Below are positions 20,714-30,803 of a stretch of DNA of 64,000 bases, one piece after another. Made by a program: the position numbers and the translations under genes. How positions within the stretch are numbered: the first letter of the stretch is position 1; every line of letters starts with the position of its first letter. The stretch is from assembly GCA_029100605.1 (NCBI GenBank), contig JAQXPK010000120.1, positions 48,135-112,134 on the forward strand, in the 5' to 3' direction. A model generated the notes under the pieces. The model saw nothing but the letters and a program-made list of their open reading frames with translations. It had not been told where the DNA came from and did no database searches. The DNA comes from Bacillota bacterium (GTDB lineage: Bacteria; Bacillota; Clostridia; Oscillospirales; Oscillospiraceae).

Positions 20714-21571
20714 ATGACCACACTGTATGAGGGCGCGTTTGCCAAATTAAATCTGACCCTGGATGTCCTCGGGAAACGGGGCGACGGCTATCACGACCTG
20801 CAAAGCGTCATGCAGACCATCTCCATCCGGGACGATGTGGAGATCGACGTGGGAACGGGAAAGCCCTGGCGTCTTCTGTGCTCCAAGGAGGGCATTCCAA
20901 CCGATGAGAATAACCTTGCCTGGAAGGCGGCGAAGGTGTACTGTGACACCCTGAAGCTCGACCCCGAGGGGCTGGAAATCCGCATTGTCAAGCGGATCCC
21001 CTCCCAGGCGGGACTGGGCGGCGGCAGCGCCGACGCGGCTGCGGTGCTCCGGGCGCTGAACCGGCATTTTGGCAGCCCGCTTTCCATTCTGGCACTGGCG
21101 GAACTGGGCGCTCAGGTAGGCAGCGACGTGCCCTTCTGTGTGGTGGGCGGCACCGCCATGGTGGAGGGACGGGGCGAGCGGCTGCGGAAGCTGCCGGATA
21201 TGCCGGACTGCGTGTTCGTGGTGTGCAAGCCGGAGTTCTCCGTCTCCACGCCGGAGCTATATCGGAAGATCGACGAGGTCGCCATTCCCCATCACCCGGA
21301 CAACCAGGCCATGGAAAGCGCCCTGCTGGCAGGGGATCTGGGAAAGATCGCGGATAACCTTTACAATGTCTTTGACCCGGTGGTGACTTCGGACAACCTG
21401 GAGCTGAACTACATCAAATCCATCTGCAACAGCTATGGCTCTCTGGGCCAACAGATGACCGGCTCCGGCTCGGCGGTGTTCGCGATTCTGGAGAGCTTTG
21501 AGTACGCCGCCGTGGTGTGCAGTATGCTGAAAGAGAACTATCCCAACATCTTTATCGCCAAACCTGTATAA
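20714..21571 (+). CDS. ispE: 4-diphosphocytidyl-2-C-methyl-D-erythritol kinase
   Basis: AKLNLTLDVLGKRGDGYHDLQSVMQ; PSQAGLGGGSADAAAVLRALN. Confidence 0.95.
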   Translation: MTTLYEGAFAKLNLTLDVLGKRGDGYHDLQSVMQTISIRDDVEIDVGTGKPWRLLCSKEGIPTDENNLAWKAAKVYCDTLKLDPEGLEIRIVKRIPSQAGLGGGSADAAAVLRALNRHFGSPLSILALAELGAQVGSDVPFCVVGGTAMVEGRGERLRKLPDMPDCVFVVCKPEFSVSTPELYRKIDEVAIPHHPDNQAMESALLAGDLGKIADNLYNVFDPVVTSDNLELNYIKSICNSYGSLGQQMTGSGSAVFAILESFEYAAVVCSMLKENYPNIFIAKPV

Positions 21572-21582
21572 AACTGGAAGAT

Positions 21583-21624
21583 ACCGTCCATACTGGAAGT
21601 ATTTCCGTATGGACGGTGTTTTTT
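21583..21624 (+). terminator. terminator-like hairpin ending at the spoIIR start codon
   Basis: accgtccatac tggaa gta tttcc gtatggacggt followed by gtttttt, directly before ATG 21625. Confidence 0.75.
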
Positions 21625-22233
21625 ATGAGAAAACTTTTGAAACGGGTCGGCATCTGCCTGATGATTGCGGTATCCGCGTGGTGCGGAACGCTGCTGGCTG
21701 ACCGGCAGACGCTGAACGAGGATTTGATCCGCTTTCATGTGGTGGCGAATTCCGACGGAGCGGAAGATCAGACCGTAAAGCTGCAGGTGCGGGACGCGGT
21801 GCTGGCAAGTTTACAGGAGGATCTTGCCAAAATCGCCGATGTGGAGGAGGCCAAAGCGTACTTACAGGCGAATTTGCCCAAGATCGAGGCGGTGGCAAAC
21901 CAAACCCTGAAAGCGGCGGGGTTCGACTGCGAGGCGGTGGCAACTCTCTGCCGGGAGGCCTTCGACACCCGGTACTATGACACCTTTACCCTGCCCGCCG
22001 GGGTGTATGAGGCGCTTCGGATCACCATCGGCGAAGGGGAAGGGCACAACTGGTGGTGCGTGGCGTTTCCCACGCTGTGCCTGCCAGCCACCTCGGAGGG
22101 CTTCGAGGCGGAGGCGGCGGGAGCGGGTTTCCCGGAGAGCCTTACCGGCGCCCTTGCCGGGGATTCGGAATACGAGGTTCGTTTTTTTCTGCTGGATGTC
22201 CTTGGAAGGCTGGAAAATCGATTCAGCCGTTGA
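21625..22233 (+). CDS. spoIIR: stage II sporulation protein R
   Basis: LNEDLIRFHVVANSDGAEDQTVKLQVRDAVL; GEGHNWWCVAFPTLC. Confidence 0.93.
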   Translation: MRKLLKRVGICLMIAVSAWCGTLLADRQTLNEDLIRFHVVANSDGAEDQTVKLQVRDAVLASLQEDLAKIADVEEAKAYLQANLPKIEAVANQTLKAAGFDCEAVATLCREAFDTRYYDTFTLPAGVYEALRITIGEGEGHNWWCVAFPTLCLPATSEGFEAEAAGAGFPESLTGALAGDSEYEVRFFLLDVLGRLENRFSR

Positions 22234-22289
22234 ATCATACCCTGTTTTTTGGACGGAATCTGTGATACAATGCAAAAAAAGAGAAAGGG

Positions 22290-25200
22290 GTGGGGCGAAT
22301 GCTGCATCTTTTGCTTGGCGTGGACTGGACTGCCAACCGCCAGGTCATTCTGAACCGGATCGCGGCGGATGTGGCGAACCGGAAGGAAAACCGAATCCTG
22401 ATGGTTCCCGAACTCGTCAGCCATGAAACGGAGCGCCGCCTTTGCTTGACGGCAGGAGACACTGCCAGCCGTTACGCCGAGGTGCTGTCCTTTACCAGAC
22501 TTGCCCGCCGGGTGGCGGACACCATGGGCTCCGCCGCCGAGGAATGCTTGGACGGCGGCGGACGGGTGGTCGCCATGGCGGCGGCGGCGCGGCAGCTCAG
22601 CAGCCGCCTGAAGGCCTACGCCGCCATGGAGACCCGACCGGAGTTTTTGACCGGCATGATTGACGCTGTGGATGAATTCAAGCGCTGCTGCATCACCTCG
22701 GTGGATCTGACCCTGGCGGCGGAGGAGACAGAGGGAAGCCTCTGCCAAAAGCTGGAAGAGCTGTCGCTGCTGATGGAAGGCTACGACGCCCTGTGCAGCC
22801 GGGGCAAACGAGATCCCAGAGATCAGATGACCTGGCTCCTAGAGCAGCTGGAGCAGGGGGATTTCGCCCGGGAGCACGTGTTTTACATAGACGGCTTCCC
22901 GGATTTTACCCGGCAGCACCTGGCGATCCTGGAACACCTGATCGCCGTTTCTCCCGACGTTACAGTGAGCCTGAACTGTGATCGACCAGATTCCCACCTG
23001 CTGGCCTTTGAAAAGGCGGGGCAGACGGCTTCGGAACTGCTTCGCTGTGCCCGACATGCCGGGGTGGAAGTGAAGATCGAGATCATTGCGGAACCGAAAC
23101 GCCCTCTTTGCCCGGTACGCCACGGCCTGTTTCAGGGGGGAATTGACAGGGGGGCGGCGAAAGACTGCCTGAGCGTAACCCGCGGGGAATCGCCCTATTC
23201 AGAGTGCATGGGCGCGGCAAAGCGGGTGCGGGAGCTGGTGGCGGCGGGATGCCGCTACCGGGACATCACCATCGTCTGCGCCGATATGGCGGCGTATCAG
23301 CCTTTGGTGGATCTGATCTTCCACCGTTTCCACATTCCGATTTACCGATCCGGAACCGAGGATATTCTGCAAAAGAGCGTGATTTCCACGGTGCTCACCG
23401 CGCTGGATGCCGCCCTCAGCGGCTTTGACCAGAAATACGTTTTGCGGTATTTGCGCTCGGCGCTGTCACCCATTGACCCGGACACCTGTGACTGCCTGGA
23501 GAACTACGCCATCATCTGGGGCATCCGGGGGCAGGCTTGGACAAAAGACTGGGAGAATCACCCCGACGGTCTCAGCGGCGTTTGGACGGATCAGGATCGG
23601 GAGCGTCTGGCGACACTGAACGGCGCGAGAAGCGCCGCCATCGCGCCCCTGGCGCGGCTGCAGCAGGGCTTCCGGGAGGCATCCGACCTGAAAGGACAGG
23701 TGCTGGCGCTCTACGCGTTTCTGGAGGATATTTCCCTGGAGGAGCGGCTTTCCCGCATGGCGCAGGAGCTGGACGCTTCCGGGGACAACCGGGGCGCGCA
23801 GATTCTCAATCAGCTTTGGGAAATCCTGCTGGGGGCGTTGGAGCAGCTCTACGATGTGCTGGGTGACACCCACTGGGAGGCAGAGCATTTCACCCGCCTT
23901 TTCCGGCTGCTGCTGAGCCAGTACGACGTGGGCACCATCCCGCCGGTGCTGGATGCGGTACAGGTTGGCCCCGTCAATGCCATGCGGTGCCATGAGGAAA
24001 AGCACCTGATCGTCCTGGGCGCGGAGGAAGGGAAGCTGCCGGGCTACACCGGCTCCTCCGGCGTCCTGACGGATCAGGAGCGGGTGACGCTTCGGGAACT
24101 GGGCGTGCCTCTCACCGGCGGCGCCATGGAGGGCGTCCAGGCGGAATTCGCGGAGATCTATGGGTGCTTCTGCGGCGCGACAGAGACGATCCATGTTTTC
24201 TGCTCCGGAGAGCAGCCCTCGTTTGTTTACAGACGGCTTGCCGATCTGGCAGGCGGGGAGCAGCTGCTGCGCGATGAGCTGGGCTTTGCACCGGCGGACA
24301 GAGAGGAAGCGGGAGCGTATCTTGCCCGCTGGGACGCGGGAGAAGGGGCTCGCCGGCTGGGTGCCTGGGACGCATACAGCGATACCTGCCGCCGCCGGGA
24401 TTATGCTCTGGGCAGCGTAACGCGGGAGAACATTGTGGGGCTGTACGGTTCGACGCTGAACCTCTCCGCCTCCCAGATCGACCGGCAGGCGGAATGCCGT
24501 CTTTCCTACTTTCTCAAATACGGACTTCGGGCTCAGGAGCGGAAGGAAGCGGACATCGATTCAGCGGAGTACGGCACCTACGTCCACGCTGTCCTGGAAA
24601 ACACCGCCCGGGAAATCCAAAATCGGGGCGGTTTCCACCAGGTATCTCTGAAAGAGACGTTGGACATTGCCCACCGGTTCAGCCAGGCCTATGCCGCCGA
24701 ACGGTTCAGTCAGCTGGCATCCGAACGGGTGACGTACCTGTTTGACCGCTATGTGCAGGAGCTGGACATGGTGGTGCGGGAGCTGTGGCAGGAGCTGAAC
24801 GCGGCGGCGTTTACCCCGGAGGGCTTTGAGGTCGGTTTCGGGGAAGGGGAGGCGCTGCCCCCCATTCCCATTCCCAACCAGGGCATGAACGCGATCCTCC
24901 GGGGCTTTATCGACCGGGTGGATACCTGGGACTTTGGCAGCAGCCGCTACTACCGGGTGGTGGACTACAAGACCGGAAAAAAGGACTTTGACTACTGCGA
25001 CGTATTCAATGGCGTGGGATTGCAGATGCTTCTGTACCTGTTTGCCTTGAAGGACAGCGGCTCCCAGGTGCTGGGAGATCGTCCGATTGCCGCCGGTGTT
25101 CAGTATTTCCCTGCCCGGGCGCCTTATCTCACCGCCGACGGGAAGCTCAGCCGCGAGGAAGCGGAGCAGCAACGGGAAGCACTCTGGAAGCGGAAGGGAC

Positions 25201-25556
25201 TGCTCCTCCGGGACGAGGCCGTCCTGCAGGCCATGGAGCCGGGGGATGACCATAAGCGGCTGTGCTGTAAGGTGAAAAAGGACGGCACCCTGGAGGGCGA
25301 TCTGGCAGACCGGGAGCAGATGAAGCTGCTGGAAGGGTATGTGTTCCGGGTGCTGGCGGCGCTTGTGGAGGACATCGCCTCCGGCAGCGTGGAGCCGAAC
25401 CCCTACACCCGGGGCACCGCCCATGATGCCTGTCGGTTCTGCCCCTACGGTTCCGTGTGCCATGCGGCAGCCGTCACCGGGCGGCGGAACTATAAAACCA
25501 TGGACGCCCAGCGGTTCTGGGAGGAAATCGAAAAGGAGATGGAAAAGCATGGCTGA
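22290..25556 (+). CDS. addB: ATP-dependent helicase/nuclease subunit B
   Basis: AddB-like; C-terminal RecB-type nuclease (YYRVVDYKTGKK) and Cys cluster RGTAHDACRFCPYGSVC; overlaps addA. Confidence 0.9.
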   Translation: MGRMLHLLLGVDWTANRQVILNRIAADVANRKENRILMVPELVSHETERRLCLTAGDTASRYAEVLSFTRLARRVADTMGSAAEECLDGGGRVVAMAAAARQLSSRLKAYAAMETRPEFLTGMIDAVDEFKRCCITSVDLTLAAEETEGSLCQKLEELSLLMEGYDALCSRGKRDPRDQMTWLLEQLEQGDFAREHVFYIDGFPDFTRQHLAILEHLIAVSPDVTVSLNCDRPDSHLLAFEKAGQTASELLRCARHAGVEVKIEIIAEPKRPLCPVRHGLFQGGIDRGAAKDCLSVTRGESPYSECMGAAKRVRELVAAGCRYRDITIVCADMAAYQPLVDLIFHRFHIPIYRSGTEDILQKSVISTVLTALDAALSGFDQKYVLRYLRSALSPIDPDTCDCLENYAIIWGIRGQAWTKDWENHPDGLSGVWTDQDRERLATLNGARSAAIAPLARLQQGFREASDLKGQVLALYAFLEDISLEERLSRMAQELDASGDNRGAQILNQLWEILLGALEQLYDVLGDTHWEAEHFTRLFRLLLSQYDVGTIPPVLDAVQVGPVNAMRCHEEKHLIVLGAEEGKLPGYTGSSGVLTDQERVTLRELGVPLTGGAMEGVQAEFAEIYGCFCGATETIHVFCSGEQPSFVYRRLADLAGGEQLLRDELGFAPADREEAGAYLARWDAGEGARRLGAWDAYSDTCRRRDYALGSVTRENIVGLYGSTLNLSASQIDRQAECRLSYFLKYGLRAQERKEADIDSAEYGTYVHAVLENTAREIQNRGGFHQVSLKETLDIAHRFSQAYAAERFSQLASERVTYLFDRYVQELDMVVRELWQELNAAAFTPEGFEVGFGEGEALPPIPIPNQGMNAILRGFIDRVDTWDFGSSRYYRVVDYKTGKKDFDYCDVFNGVGLQMLLYLFALKDSGSQVLGDRPIAAGVQYFPARAPYLTADGKLSREEAEQQREALWKRKGLLLRDEAVLQAMEPGDDHKRLCCKVKKDGTLEGDLADREQMKLLEGYVFRVLAALVEDIASGSVEPNPYTRGTAHDACRFCPYGSVCHAAAVTGRRNYKTMDAQRFWEEIEKEMEKHG

Positions 25557-28500
25557 TCAGCTGACACCCCAGCAGGCACAGGCGGTGGAAAACCGGGGCG
25601 GAAAGCTGCTGGTTTCCGCGGCGGCAGGCTCCGGCAAAACCAAGGTGTTGGTTGACCGGCTGCTGCGGTATCTCACCGACCCCAACGACCCTGCCAATCT
25701 GGACGATTTTCTCATCATTACATACACAAAGGCAGCCGCGTCGGAGCTTCGGAGCAAAATCGCGTCGAAGTTGACGGAACAGATTGCCCTTCAGCCGGAA
25801 AACCGACACCTGCAAAAGCAGATGCAGCGGTTGTTTCTGACGAAAATCTCCACCGTCCACGGTTTCTGCGCCGACATTCTCCGGGAATACGCCTACCGCC
25901 TGGACATTGCGGCGGATTTTCGCGTTGCGGACGAAAACGAATGCCGGGAACTGCGGGAGCGGGTTCTGACGGAGCTGCTGGATCGCGCCTACGAAACGGC
26001 GGCAGAGAATCCGAACTTCCGGGCTTTTGTGGATACCCAGGGGGTAGGCCGGTCTGACCGACAGCTGCCGGAGCTGATCGAAAAGGTCTACGACAGTTCC
26101 CGGTGCCACCTGAACCCCGACGGTTGGCTGGAAAAATGCCTGACCGACGGCAATCCGGAGGGAATTTCCGACGCCACCCAGACGGTCTGGGGGGATTTCC
26201 TGATCCGGGATTTGCAGGACTACCTGAACTGCCAGATTGCGGTGCTTTGCCAGTGCGCCGAAGGGGCGGAGGCCTGCCCGGGGCTGGAAAAGGCGGCTGT
26301 GACCCTGAAAGATGCCCTGCATCAGCTGGAAGCGCTTCGCGGGATGGAAAGTTGGGACGAGATTGCCGGTCACCGGGAACTGACCTTCGGCACCCTGCGC
26401 TTTCCCACGAAGAATAACCCCGATCCGGAATTGACAGAGCAGATCAAAGCGGCGTGGAAGGCATGCAAGGACGGCGTGAAAAAGAAGCTGCTGCCCTTTG
26501 CCAATGATTCCAGGCAGATTCTTGCGGATTTAGAGCAGTCCGCGGCGGCTGCCCGTGGGCTTATCGCCCTGGTGCGGCAGTTTGACCGGGACTATACCGC
26601 CGCCAAACGCAGCCGCCGGTGCCTGGATTTTGGAGATCTGGAGCAGAAAACCCTGGATCTGCTGCTGGGGAAATCCCGAGGCAATCCCACCGCCGCTGCG
26701 TCGGAGATCGGTCGGCGCTACCGGGAGATTCTGGTGGACGAATACCAGGATTCAAACGGTGTGCAGGACGCAATCTTCGACGCTCTGACCCGGGAAAAGC
26801 AGAATTGCTTCCTGGTGGGCGATGTGAAGCAGTCGATCTACCAGTTCCGGCTGGCAGACCCCGGGATTTTTTTGAAAAAATATCGGCAATACGTTCCGGC
26901 AGAGGACGCCGAGCCGGGGCAGGGCAGAAAGATTATGCTGAGCCACAATTTCCGCTCCGGCGCGGAGATCATCGAGGCTGTAAACGATGTGTTCCGTACC
27001 TGTATGCGGCCCAGGGTTGGCGGCCTTGTCTACGGGGAGGCGGAGGCGCTGCGGGAGGGAATTCCCCATGTGCCCCTGGAGTCCGCCGTGGAGTTGGATG
27101 TGATCGAGACCCGGGAAAACCAGTACCCGGAGGAGGCGGCCTTTGTGGCGGAGCGCATCGCCCAGATGATTCGGGAGGGTACTCCCGTCCGGGAGGGAGA
27201 CAAATTACGCCCGGTGCGCCCGGAGGACATTGTGATTCTGCTTCGTTCCCCCGGCAGCGCCGGTGGGTACTTTCAGCAGGCGCTGGAAGAGCGGGGCATT
27301 CGCTGTGCCTCCGGCGGTGGAACCGATCTGCTGCAGACGGAGGAGATCGGCACGCTCCATTCGCTGCTGCAGATCATCTGGAATCCACGGCAGGACATTC
27401 CTCTGATTTCCGCTTTGGCAAGCCCGATTTTCGGCTTTACGGCGGACGAACTGGCGCAGATCCGGAGTCGGCAGAAAAAGGGCGCTTTCTATGACGCGCT
27501 TCTGGGAAGCGATTTGCCGAAAGCGCAGGCATTCGCGCGGACGCTGGACACGCTGCGCCGATGTGCCCGACGGAATCCTTTGACCGTGCTGCTGGAACAG
27601 TGCCTTTCCATGACCCGGCTGGACAGCGTGTACGCCGCCATGCCCGGAGGCGAGGCGAAAAGCGAGAACCTTCGGATTTTCTATCAGATGGCAGCGGATT
27701 TTGAGCAGGGGAACCAGAAGGATCTGGGGCAGTTTTTGGACTTTCTGGACGCGATGGCGGAGAAGGGACTGCCTTCGGCAGCAACCTCCAACGCCGGATG
27801 CGTCACCATCATGAGTATCCACAAGTCCAAGGGACTGGAATTTCCGGTGGTATTTTTAAGCAATCTCTCCCGGCGCTTCAACCGGGAGAGCCAGCAGGCG
27901 CAGATCCTCTGCGACCGGGATTTGGGGCTGGGGCTGTCTGTGGCGGATACGGAGAACCGGGTTCGCTATTCTTCCATCGCTAAGCGTGCGATTGCCGGGA
28001 AGATGGCCTCGGAGAGCCTGTCCGAGGAGCTGCGGGTGTTGTACGTCGCCATGACCCGGGCACGGGATCGCCTGATTATGACCTACGCAGACAAAAACCC
28101 GGAAAAAATCCTTCGGGACTGCGCATTACGGCAGGACTTTGACAACGGGGAGCTTCTGTGCCGGGAGGCAGGCTGCCCCGGACAGTGGGTGCTGCTGGCG
28201 GCGCTTCGCCACACCGAGGCCGGTGCGCTCCACGCGCTGGGCGGCAGGCCAAAGGAAACGACCCTGGGCCCGCACCCCTGGCGGATCCAGGTTGTTCAGG
28301 CTCCGGAAGCCGCCGGGGGCGGGGAGCTGCTCCAAGGTGACCGGTCTGCCATGCCGGAGGGGGTGGAGCAGACCCTTCAAAATGCGCTTTCCTTCCAATA
28401 TCCCCACCTTCCTGCAACGAAAAGCCCCTCGAAGCAGACCGCGACAGGCAGGAAGGGTCGGGTCAAGGACGCTGAGGCGGCGGAGGATACCCAGGAGCCG

Positions 28501-29058
28501 AAATGCATCCAGCGGGAATTTCGCAGACCGTCGTTTCTCTCAGGAGAGCGGTCAGGAAAGTCCTACGGCAGCGCCATTCACGCGGCGCTGCAATATCTGC
28601 GCTACGAAAAGTGCGGAAGCGTTTCGTCGGTGGAGGAGGAAATCCAGGACCTGGTGGATCGGAGGTTTCTCACCCCGGAGCAGGGGGCGATGGTTGACTG
28701 CGGCAAAATCGCAGCCTTTTTCCAGACCGACATCGGCAGAAAGCTCCGCTCCGGCTCGCCCTGCCTGCGGGAATTCAAGTTCTCCATTCTGGACGACGGA
28801 CGGAATTACGGCGACGGCCTGGAAGGGGAGCGGGTTCTTTTACAGGGCGTGGTGGACTGCGCTCTTTTGGAGCCGGATGGCATTACGGTGCTGGATTTCA
28901 AGACCGACCATGTAACGGAAGAAACGGTTGTGGCGGCGGCGGAGCGCTATCGGCTTCAGGTACAGACCTACGGCGATGCGCTGAGCCGGATCTATGAGAT
29001 GCCCATCAAGAGGAAGCTACTGTACTTTTTCCAGCTGGACAGATTCGTGGAGGTATAG
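25549..29058 (+). CDS. addA: ATP-dependent helicase/nuclease subunit A (UvrD/RecB family)
   Basis: MADQLTPQQAQAVENRGGKLLVSAAAGSGKTKVLVDRLL; VDEYQDSN; nuclease motif VLDFKTDHV. Confidence 0.95.
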   Translation: MADQLTPQQAQAVENRGGKLLVSAAAGSGKTKVLVDRLLRYLTDPNDPANLDDFLIITYTKAAASELRSKIASKLTEQIALQPENRHLQKQMQRLFLTKISTVHGFCADILREYAYRLDIAADFRVADENECRELRERVLTELLDRAYETAAENPNFRAFVDTQGVGRSDRQLPELIEKVYDSSRCHLNPDGWLEKCLTDGNPEGISDATQTVWGDFLIRDLQDYLNCQIAVLCQCAEGAEACPGLEKAAVTLKDALHQLEALRGMESWDEIAGHRELTFGTLRFPTKNNPDPELTEQIKAAWKACKDGVKKKLLPFANDSRQILADLEQSAAAARGLIALVRQFDRDYTAAKRSRRCLDFGDLEQKTLDLLLGKSRGNPTAAASEIGRRYREILVDEYQDSNGVQDAIFDALTREKQNCFLVGDVKQSIYQFRLADPGIFLKKYRQYVPAEDAEPGQGRKIMLSHNFRSGAEIIEAVNDVFRTCMRPRVGGLVYGEAEALREGIPHVPLESAVELDVIETRENQYPEEAAFVAERIAQMIREGTPVREGDKLRPVRPEDIVILLRSPGSAGGYFQQALEERGIRCASGGGTDLLQTEEIGTLHSLLQIIWNPRQDIPLISALASPIFGFTADELAQIRSRQKKGAFYDALLGSDLPKAQAFARTLDTLRRCARRNPLTVLLEQCLSMTRLDSVYAAMPGGEAKSENLRIFYQMAADFEQGNQKDLGQFLDFLDAMAEKGLPSAATSNAGCVTIMSIHKSKGLEFPVVFLSNLSRRFNRESQQAQILCDRDLGLGLSVADTENRVRYSSIAKRAIAGKMASESLSEELRVLYVAMTRARDRLIMTYADKNPEKILRDCALRQDFDNGELLCREAGCPGQWVLLAALRHTEAGALHALGGRPKETTLGPHPWRIQVVQAPEAAGGGELLQGDRSAMPEGVEQTLQNALSFQYPHLPATKSPSKQTATGRKGRVKDAEAAEDTQEPKCIQREFRRPSFLSGERSGKSYGSAIHAALQYLRYEKCGSVSSVEEEIQDLVDRRFLTPEQGAMVDCGKIAAFFQTDIGRKLRSGSPCLREFKFSILDDGRNYGDGLEGERVLLQGVVDCALLEPDGITVLDFKTDHVTEETVVAAAERYRLQVQTYGDALSRIYEMPIKRKLLYFFQLDRFVEV

Positions 29059-29090
29059 GGCAGCTCCCATTATGCGGTGCTGCCATAAAG
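29058..29090. repeat. short palindromic repeat, related to those at 34190-34280 and 34622-34800
   Basis: gGGCAGCtcccattatgcggtGCTGCCataaag; shares CCCATTATGCGGTRYTGCC with the two other copies. Confidence 0.55.
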
Positions 29091-29126
29091 AAAAACGGGA
29101 CGCCCAGGCTGTGGGCGTCCCGTTTG
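29091..29126. terminator. bidirectional terminator between addA and the spoVAD/AE operon
   Basis: aaaacgggacgccc-aggctgt-gggcgtcccgttt. Confidence 0.85.
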
Positions 29127-29131
29127 CCGCG

Positions 29132-29269
29132 TCAACGGCTGTTTCTGTTCTCGTTACGGTTCTCGTTGCGATTTTCGCTGCGGTTTTCGCTGCGGTTTTC
29201 GTTACGGTTCTCGTTGCGGTTCTCGTTCTGGTTGCTGTTCTGATTCTTGTTCTGATTCTGATTATTCAT
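29132..29269 (-). CDS. 45-aa low-complexity Asn-rich peptide with NENR repeats, downstream of spoVAE
   Basis: MNNQNQNKNQNSNQNENRNENRNENRSENRSENRNENRNENRNSR; preceded by gaggaagaaaag RBS; same strand as spoVAD/AE. Confidence 0.7.
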   Translation of the reverse strand: MNNQNQNKNQNSNQNENRNENRNENRSENRSENRNENRNENRNSR

Positions 29270-29328
29270 CTTTTCTTCCTCCGAAACTAGTCTCGCGGTT
29301 TTACCGCTGACATAGCTTGCCCATAATA

Positions 29329-29685
29329 TCAAGATTTATCCTTGGCCTTGAAAATCAGGCTGGCGATCAGGCCGGCAAGGATGGCTGCGGTGATTCCCCC
29401 GGCGGAGGCTTTCAGGCCGCCGGTGAATATGCCAAGGAAGCCCTCTTCCTGAACGGCTTCTTTCACGCCTTTGGCAAGGGTATTGCCGAAGCCTGTCAGC
29501 GGGACGCTTGCGCCGGCACCGGCAAATTCCACAAGGGGCTGATACAGGCCCACCGCCCCGAGAATCACGCCAATGACCACGTAGCTGACCAGGATACGGG
29601 CCGGGGTCAGCTTGGTTTTGTCAATGAGAATCTGACCGATGAGACAGAGCAGGCCGCCGATGGCAAATGCTTTTACATAGTCCAT
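29329..29685 (-). CDS. spoVAE: stage V sporulation protein AE
   Basis: MDYVKAFAIGGLLCLIGQILIDKTKLTPARILVSYVVIGVILG; adjacent to spoVAD. Confidence 0.92.
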   Translation of the reverse strand: MDYVKAFAIGGLLCLIGQILIDKTKLTPARILVSYVVIGVILGAVGLYQPLVEFAGAGASVPLTGFGNTLAKGVKEAVQEEGFLGIFTGGLKASAGGITAAILAGLIASLIFKAKDKS

Positions 29686-29686
29686 G

Positions 29687-30703
29687 TTAGTTCCCTCCCG
29701 TGATGCATACCGCGTGACAGATACCGGGAATGGGCAGCCCCTGCTGGGTGGAGGTGGGGGAGAGCAGCGCCCCTGTGCCGCAGAACAGGATCCTTTTCAG
29801 CTTCCCGGAATTCAGCTGTCCCAGAAGATACCCGCACAGGGTGATGGCGCTGCAGCCGCAGCCGGAACCACCGGCGTGAACGTCCTGCTTCGTGTTATCG
29901 AAAATCAGCGTTCCGCAGTCGGCTAACTTTCCGCCCAGACTGACGCCGTCCCGTTTGGCAAGCTCCAGGAGCATTTCTTTGCCCAGCTGCCCCAGATCCC
30001 CGGTGACAATCAGATCATAGTCCTCCGGGGCGGTCTTAAGGTCGTCAAAATGAGCCTTGATGGTGGCGTAGGCGGCGGGAGCCATGGCGGCGCCCATGTT
30101 GTTGGCGTCCTTAATTCCGAGATCCGTCACCGTACCAACGGTGCAGCTTGTGATCCGCGGCCCCTTGCCCTCCGCCTGCACCAGCGCCGCGCCGGAGCCG
30201 GTGACTGTCCACTGAGCGGTGGGGGTTCTCTGCCCGCCGTAGCCCAGTGGGAATCGGTACTGCCGCTCGGAGGAGGCAAAATGGGAAGAGGTCATCGCCA
30301 CCGCGTTGTCCGCAAAGCCGCCGCCCACCGTCATGGCAGCCAGCAGCAGGCTTTCCGCCATGGTGGAGCAGGCACCGTACAGCCCAAGGTGGGGAATCCC
30401 CAGGTTCCGCAGGGTGAAGGAGGAACCGATGCACTGGTTCAGAAGATCGCCGGAAAAAACCAGATTAAAGCTCTCCAGGTTCATCCTGGCCTTTTCCGCC
30501 AGCTTCGTCAGCGCCAGCTTCTGCATCTGCTTTTCGCCCTGCTCCCAGGTTTTCTGACCAAAGTAGGTATCCTGGGACTTGATGTCAAAGGTATGGGCAA
30601 GAGGCCCTTCGGATTCCTTTTTTCCCGCTACGCTGGCCCAATGGGTGATCACCGGAGGCTCAGCCAGCGCAAAGCTCTGCCGTCCCCGCTTTCGATTTGC
30701 CAT
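29687..30703 (-). CDS. spoVAD: stage V sporulation protein AD (thiolase-fold)
   Basis: LYGACSTMAESLLLAAMTVGGGFADNAVAMTSSHFASSERQYRFPLGYGGQRTPTAQWTVTGSGA. Confidence 0.95.
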   Translation of the reverse strand: MANRKRGRQSFALAEPPVITHWASVAGKKESEGPLAHTFDIKSQDTYFGQKTWEQGEKQMQKLALTKLAEKARMNLESFNLVFSGDLLNQCIGSSFTLRNLGIPHLGLYGACSTMAESLLLAAMTVGGGFADNAVAMTSSHFASSERQYRFPLGYGGQRTPTAQWTVTGSGAALVQAEGKGPRITSCTVGTVTDLGIKDANNMGAAMAPAAYATIKAHFDDLKTAPEDYDLIVTGDLGQLGKEMLLELAKRDGVSLGGKLADCGTLIFDNTKQDVHAGGSGCGCSAITLCGYLLGQLNSGKLKRILFCGTGALLSPTSTQQGLPIPGICHAVCITGGN

Positions 30704-30803
30704 AAAAGCACCTTCTTTCGCTTCCCTAGTATGCGCCAAGGTTGAAAAATCCATGCGAACGGTTTATAATTACGGGGAAAAGAAAGAAAAAGGAGACCCG
30801 GAT

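Noticed and set aside
29140-29260. Repeats considered as a CRISPR array
   Set aside because: Contiguous 6/12-bp coding repeats with no spacers.
28994-29290. Val/Ala/Leu-rich plus-strand ORF (VLVAVLVLVAVLILVLILII)
   Set aside because: Opposite strand of the NENR repeats; it lacks its own RBS-positioned start and starts inside addA.
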